Below, in pieces: positions 7,060-10,083 of a stretch of 10,083 bases of DNA. Position numbers and translations under genes: made by a program. Source of the stretch: an uncultured Rhodospirillales bacterium. GTDB lineage: Bacteria > Pseudomonadota > Alphaproteobacteria > RF32 > CAG-239. Each line of letters starts with the position of its first letter. The first letter of the stretch is position 1. The stretch spans positions 1-10,083 of the forward strand of contig CADBMA010000012.1 in assembly GCA_902795665.1 (NCBI GenBank), written 5' to 3'. Below the pieces are notes generated by a model. The model made no database searches, was not told the origin of the DNA, and was given only the letters and a program-made list of their open reading frames with translations.

Positions 7060-7848
7060 CTACTCAAAACTAATTTTCATATTATCATATGCCGGTTCAA
7101 CATTTTGCGGAGTAATATTGCGAATTACATCATAATCGCATTCTGTTGCCATATGATTAATAACTGTACGCTCTGGATCAATCCGTTTTATATCTCTCAA
7201 AATTTCTTCCAATCCGGCATGAAACTCCGAACCTTCCGGTGTCGTCAACGGCACTATCAACAATTTTACCGGCTTTTTAATAAAATCAAAAGCCACATCC
7301 TCAATACGCCTATAATCTGCAATATATACAATATCTCCATCATTAAATATGTATCCGGTTGACGGAATAACGTGCCCAATAAGCCGTATCGGCATAATTT
7401 TTAATTTTTTTACATAAAACGGCTGATAATATTCGATTTCATTTGCAACCAAACTTGGATGTGTCGATACATCATTAACCCGATCTGGAGAAGCCAACAA
7501 ATAAGGAAAACGGCGTTTAACAACCCTGATAGTATCAGCCACTGCATAAAAATTCAAGCTGCAACGCTTAAGGCGATTAATCTCACGCAAATCATCAATC
7601 CCATGCATGTGATCTGCATGTGAATGAGTATACAGCACCCCGTCAACTTCATGAATTTTACTTTGCAGCATTTGCGTGCGCAAATCCGGTGATGTATCAA
7701 TCAAAATTTTGGTATCATCGCATTCAATATATGCTGACGTTCTGGTGCGATAGTTCTTAGGATTGTTAGGATTGCACTCACCCCAACCGAGAGCAATTGC
7801 CGGAACTCCTGGCGCGGCACCGCTTCCCAAAATAGTCACGTTATACAT
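7060..7848 (-). CDS. PhnP-like metallo-beta-lactamase-fold hydrolase
   Basis: This is a 262-residue cytoplasmic metal-dependent hydrolase of the group annotated as MBL fold or PhnP-like phosphodiesterase, usually found beside tatD in alphaproteobacteria. The N-terminal LGSGAAPGVPAIALGWGEC and PKNYRTRTS match that group. The metal motif is THSHADHMHG (H75, H77, D79, H80). Further likely ligands are H159 (IGHVIPSTGY), D178 (YIADYRRI) and H232 (INHM). The segment VEPAYDNMKI near the C-terminus is also characteristic. PhnP cleaves cyclic ribose phosphates in phosphonate use, but no phn genes are present, so the substrate here is open. The start codon overlaps the tatD stop by 1 nt (TGATG), implying translational coupling. 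A GGGGAG lies 12 nt upstream of the ATG. Confidence 0.9.
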   Translation of the reverse strand: MYNVTILGSGAAPGVPAIALGWGECNPNNPKNYRTRTSAYIECDDTKILIDTSPDLRTQMLQSKIHEVDGVLYTHSHADHMHGIDDLREINRLKRCSLNFYAVADTIRVVKRRFPYLLASPDRVNDVSTHPSLVANEIEYYQPFYVKKLKIMPIRLIGHVIPSTGYIFNDGDIVYIADYRRIEDVAFDFIKKPVKLLIVPLTTPEGSEFHAGLEEILRDIKRIDPERTVINHMATECDYDVIRNITPQNVEPAYDNMKISFE

Positions 7849-8642
7849 CAGTACTCATATCTCCCCTTATCGCTGGCCTTACGGAAAAGTTTATAAAAAT
7901 TTTCCGAAGTAATTTCAGCTATTGTGTCAAACGACACATTTCTAATTTGCGCCAATTTTTCCGCCACAAAGCGAACATTTGCCGGCTCGTTGCGATGCCC
8001 CCGCAAAGGAACCGGCGCCAAAAAAGGAGAATCTGTTTCAATCAAAAGTTTATCTTCCGGTATCTTGGCAAAAATATCCCTTAGCTCTCCGCTTTTGTTA
8101 AAAGTTATAATACCCGAAGCCGATATATAAAAACCAATAGACAGAGCAAAATCTGCTAATTTTTTTGAACTCGAAAAACAGTGAATCTCACCGCTAAAAG
8201 GTTTAAATTTGTGCATTTCGCGTAGAATTTCAATTGTATCATCATCGGCATCTCTAGTATGGATAACAAGCGGCAATCCTGTTTCCTGCGCAGCTTTTAT
8301 ATGCTCACGAAACAAACGTATTTGATTTTCTTTGGTGCTATAATCATAATAGTAATCCAACCCGCATTCACCAATTGCCACAACCTTCTTATGGCGACTT
8401 TTTTCAACCAATATATCAGACGTTACATCAAGATATTCATCGGCATTATGCGGATGCACTCCAACCGCCGTATAAATAAACGGATATTTCTCACTTAATG
8501 CAAGTTGTTTTTCAAAATCCTCAAGCCCATTTCCGGCATTAAGTGCAGCCGTAACACCATTATCTTTCATATGCTGGATAACATATTCAAAATCTTCTTC
8601 AAAATCGTTAAAATCTATATGACAATGACTATCTACTAGCAT
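7848..8642 (-). CDS. tatD: TatD-family metal-dependent deoxyribonuclease
   Basis: This is a 264-residue TIM-barrel metallohydrolase of the TatD/YcfH family, full length for the family. All expected metal-binding residues are present: H6 and H8 in SHCHID, E92 in IGECGLDYYY, H128 in VIHTRDA, H154 in IHCFSS and D204 in ETDSPFLAP. Members act as 3'-5' exonucleases or endonucleases in DNA repair and degradation in several organisms; the name does not imply a part in Tat export. It starts 7 nt after holB, with GAGGGA overlapping the holB stop, and its own stop overlaps the next start by 1 nt. Whether it is the TatD, YcfH or YjjV paralogue cannot be settled, but its position next to holB is typical of the YcfH type. 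Confidence 0.93.
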   Translation of the reverse strand: MLVDSHCHIDFNDFEEDFEYVIQHMKDNGVTAALNAGNGLEDFEKQLALSEKYPFIYTAVGVHPHNADEYLDVTSDILVEKSRHKKVVAIGECGLDYYYDYSTKENQIRLFREHIKAAQETGLPLVIHTRDADDDTIEILREMHKFKPFSGEIHCFSSSKKLADFALSIGFYISASGIITFNKSGELRDIFAKIPEDKLLIETDSPFLAPVPLRGHRNEPANVRFVAEKLAQIRNVSFDTIAEITSENFYKLFRKASDKGRYEY

Positions 8643-8649
8643 TCTTCCC

Positions 8650-9690
8650 TCAACTTATTTGACACAACCTACCCACTATATTAATCAAAGTTTGTCGTTT
8701 ATCCATATTAAGACTGTCTGTCAACCGAAAACGACGCACTGTATCTTCCCAAACGTCCGCCATTTCGACCACATCACGGCAATTGATAATATTATCCGAA
8801 CAAAACTTTAATACCAATTCTTTAGCTAAATTATAGCTATCCTCTGTTTCGGTTGATGTATTGACCCAATTCAGCATCTCATCAACCCTAAACTTTCTTC
8901 CGGAAAAAACAATCCTCTGCAATTCATTATAAACTTTAAGTGCTCCGCCATCAGCATAATTCAGCGCTTTGCCGATACTTCCCGAAGCAATGCTTGCAAT
9001 TCCTTTAATATCTTCTTCCGAGAGTTCGGGACGATATCGGCGCAACAAGCTGACCACAATATTTTCCGGCAACGGTTTCAGTACCAGCTTGGCACAGCGC
9101 GATTTTATTGTCGGCAAAAGGCGTCCGACATTATGGCTAATAAGCATAATAATACTTTTTGCCGGCGGCTCTTCCAAAATTTTCAGCACCGCATTTGCCG
9201 CAGAAGAATTCATATCATCAATACTATCAACTATCACCACACGCCATCCGTCATGAGAAGATTTTTTTGACATAAATTCATTAATTGTCCTAACATCATC
9301 AATACGGATAAATGCAGACTTTTTCAAATTTTGGCGTTCACTATCCCCCATTGCCTCGCCATCTTTAATAGATTTTAGAATTTTTTTACGATCAGTTTCA
9401 ATATAATCGCGTTCCACAATCTTCAAATCCGGATGAGATCCGCTGCTTATCAAGCGGTTTGAGGAACTGTCAAAATTGGTATTCAAACTGTTTCTGCTCC
9501 GATTTGGATCAAGCAGAAAGCGGGCAAATTTATAAGCAAAGGTAGCTTTGCCTATTCCTCTTTCTCCCGAAATCAACCATGAGTTATGCAACGTATGATT
9601 ATTGTAACAGTCCAAAACAACCTTCTCTGCTTCTTCTTGTCCCAGCAGAAAAAAATTATTTTGTGGTATTACAATCTCATCTTCCGGCAT
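8650..9690 (-). CDS. holB: DNA polymerase III delta' subunit
   Basis: This is the delta' subunit of the clamp loader that opens the beta clamp on primed DNA. The 346-residue AAA+ protein shows a degenerate P-loop GERGIGKA at 42-49, a Walker-B-like VVIVDSID at 151-158, the hallmark segment MNSSAANAVLKILEEPP at 160-176 and SRC at 197-199, which delta' uses as arginine-finger motif. The zinc-binding cysteine cluster of E. coli delta' is absent, as is common in alphaproteobacteria. The start overlaps the tmk stop by 1 nt (TAATG), and AGAGG lies about 8 nt upstream. The tmk-holB pairing is widely conserved. DnaX-type proteins are excluded by the lack of a canonical GxxGxGKT and of a long C-terminal tail. 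Confidence 0.95.
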   Translation of the reverse strand: MPEDEIVIPQNNFFLLGQEEAEKVVLDCYNNHTLHNSWLISGERGIGKATFAYKFARFLLDPNRSRNSLNTNFDSSSNRLISSGSHPDLKIVERDYIETDRKKILKSIKDGEAMGDSERQNLKKSAFIRIDDVRTINEFMSKKSSHDGWRVVIVDSIDDMNSSAANAVLKILEEPPAKSIIMLISHNVGRLLPTIKSRCAKLVLKPLPENIVVSLLRRYRPELSEEDIKGIASIASGSIGKALNYADGGALKVYNELQRIVFSGRKFRVDEMLNWVNTSTETEDSYNLAKELVLKFCSDNIINCRDVVEMADVWEDTVRRFRLTDSLNMDKRQTLINIVGRLCQIS

Positions 9691-10083
9691 TAAAACAACC
9701 TCTCTTCAACCAATTTTACAATATTCGCATGCAAATCTTCGATTGTTTTATTAGCATCAACCACAACATATCTGTCTGATGTTTTCGCAATTTCCAAAAA
9801 ACCTTTGCGCAAATTTTGATGAAACTCGATTCCTCGGCTTTCGTGCCTCGTTTCTTGTACAGCATATGTACTGTTTACTGCCATTGAACGAGCCAACCCA
9901 ATTTCTGGATCAATATCCAAAATAATCGTCAAATCAGGATAAAAATCACCGACCGTCATTTTGTAAAGTTCATCAAGCATCTGCTTTGACACTCTTTTAT
10001 TATATCCATAATACTGATATGCCATCGTCGAATCAGCAAAACGATCACTGATAACCCATTTACCTTGTTGCAGTGCCGGCAAT
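9690..10083 (-). CDS. tmk: Thymidylate kinase, C-terminal part (5' end outside window)
   Basis: This is dTMP kinase, which makes dTDP from dTMP and ATP. Only about 130 C-terminal residues are in the window; the P-loop lies beyond the right edge. Visible are PALQQGKWVISDRFADSTMAY, carrying the family DRF motif (substrate-binding region), YPDLTIILDIDPEIGLAR before the LID, the LID-side segment ESRGIEFHQNLRKGFLEIA, and YVVVDANKTIEDLH at the end. There is no true start here; the reading frame continues off the edge and the first visible codon is an internal TTG (Leu). Its stop TAA overlaps the holB ATG. It is the first visible gene of the right-hand - strand operon. Confidence 0.93.
   Translation of the reverse strand, partial: LPALQQGKWVISDRFADSTMAYQYYGYNKRVSKQMLDELYKMTVGDFYPDLTIILDIDPEIGLARSMAVNSTYAVQETRHESRGIEFHQNLRKGFLEIAKTSDRYVVVDANKTIEDLHANIVKLVEERLF

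Noticed and set aside
6826..7362. 178-residue + strand frame spanning the DHH and MBL genes
   Set aside because: It is antisense across two strong genes, and its composition (Ile, Asn, Phe, Cys rich) is what AT-rich antisense reading yields.

Overview
The window looks like a piece of chromosome from an AT-rich Gram-negative bacterium, most likely an alphaproteobacterium. The evidence is the tmk-holB-tatD-metallo-hydrolase gene order, a delta' subunit with the alphaproteobacterial style of P-loop (GERGIGKA) and no zinc-cysteine cluster, and a classical type Va autotransporter that requires an outer membrane. The lineage call is inference. The low G+C and the AIDA-like adhesin would suit a host-associated or gut lineage, but nothing here proves it.

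Layout from left to right. Positions 1-70 hold a plausible promoter. It is followed on the + strand by one large gene (71-3223) for an AIDA-like autotransporter adhesin with signal peptide, beta-solenoid passenger, DPTP linker and 12-stranded barrel. A 19-bp perfect inverted repeat (3233-3276) lies between this gene and everything else, which is on the - strand, and probably terminates transcription from both sides.

Reading the - strand in its own direction (right to left), the first block is a tightly packed housekeeping operon entering from outside the window: tmk (3' part only), holB, tatD, a PhnP-like metallo-beta-lactamase-fold hydrolase and a DHH/DHHA1 phosphoesterase. Junctions are 1-nt overlaps or gaps of 7-9 nt, and several Shine-Dalgarno sequences overlap the upstream stop codon. 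The products act in dTTP synthesis, clamp loading and nucleic-acid or phosphodiester hydrolysis. The metG gene often found between holB and tatD in alphaproteobacteria is absent here.

After a 62-nt gap carrying a good sigma70-like promoter (6153-6180), a second - strand unit follows. It contains a membrane-anchored protein whose periplasmic C-terminal domain resembles a staphylococcal-nuclease fold without its catalytic residues, then a TrkH potassium-uptake channel subunit, then a small two-helix membrane protein with a bacterial PH (YdbS-like) domain. Two starts in this unit (6127 and 3808) are best placed downstream of the first available ATG because strong Shine-Dalgarno sequences sit there. 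No RNA genes, CRISPR arrays, insertion sequences or phage genes were seen. No stretch above 300 bases lacks a gene. The most unusual items are the catalytically dead SNase-like protein beside TrkH, the locally duplicated cysteine-free passenger of the adhesin, and the metG-less operon.
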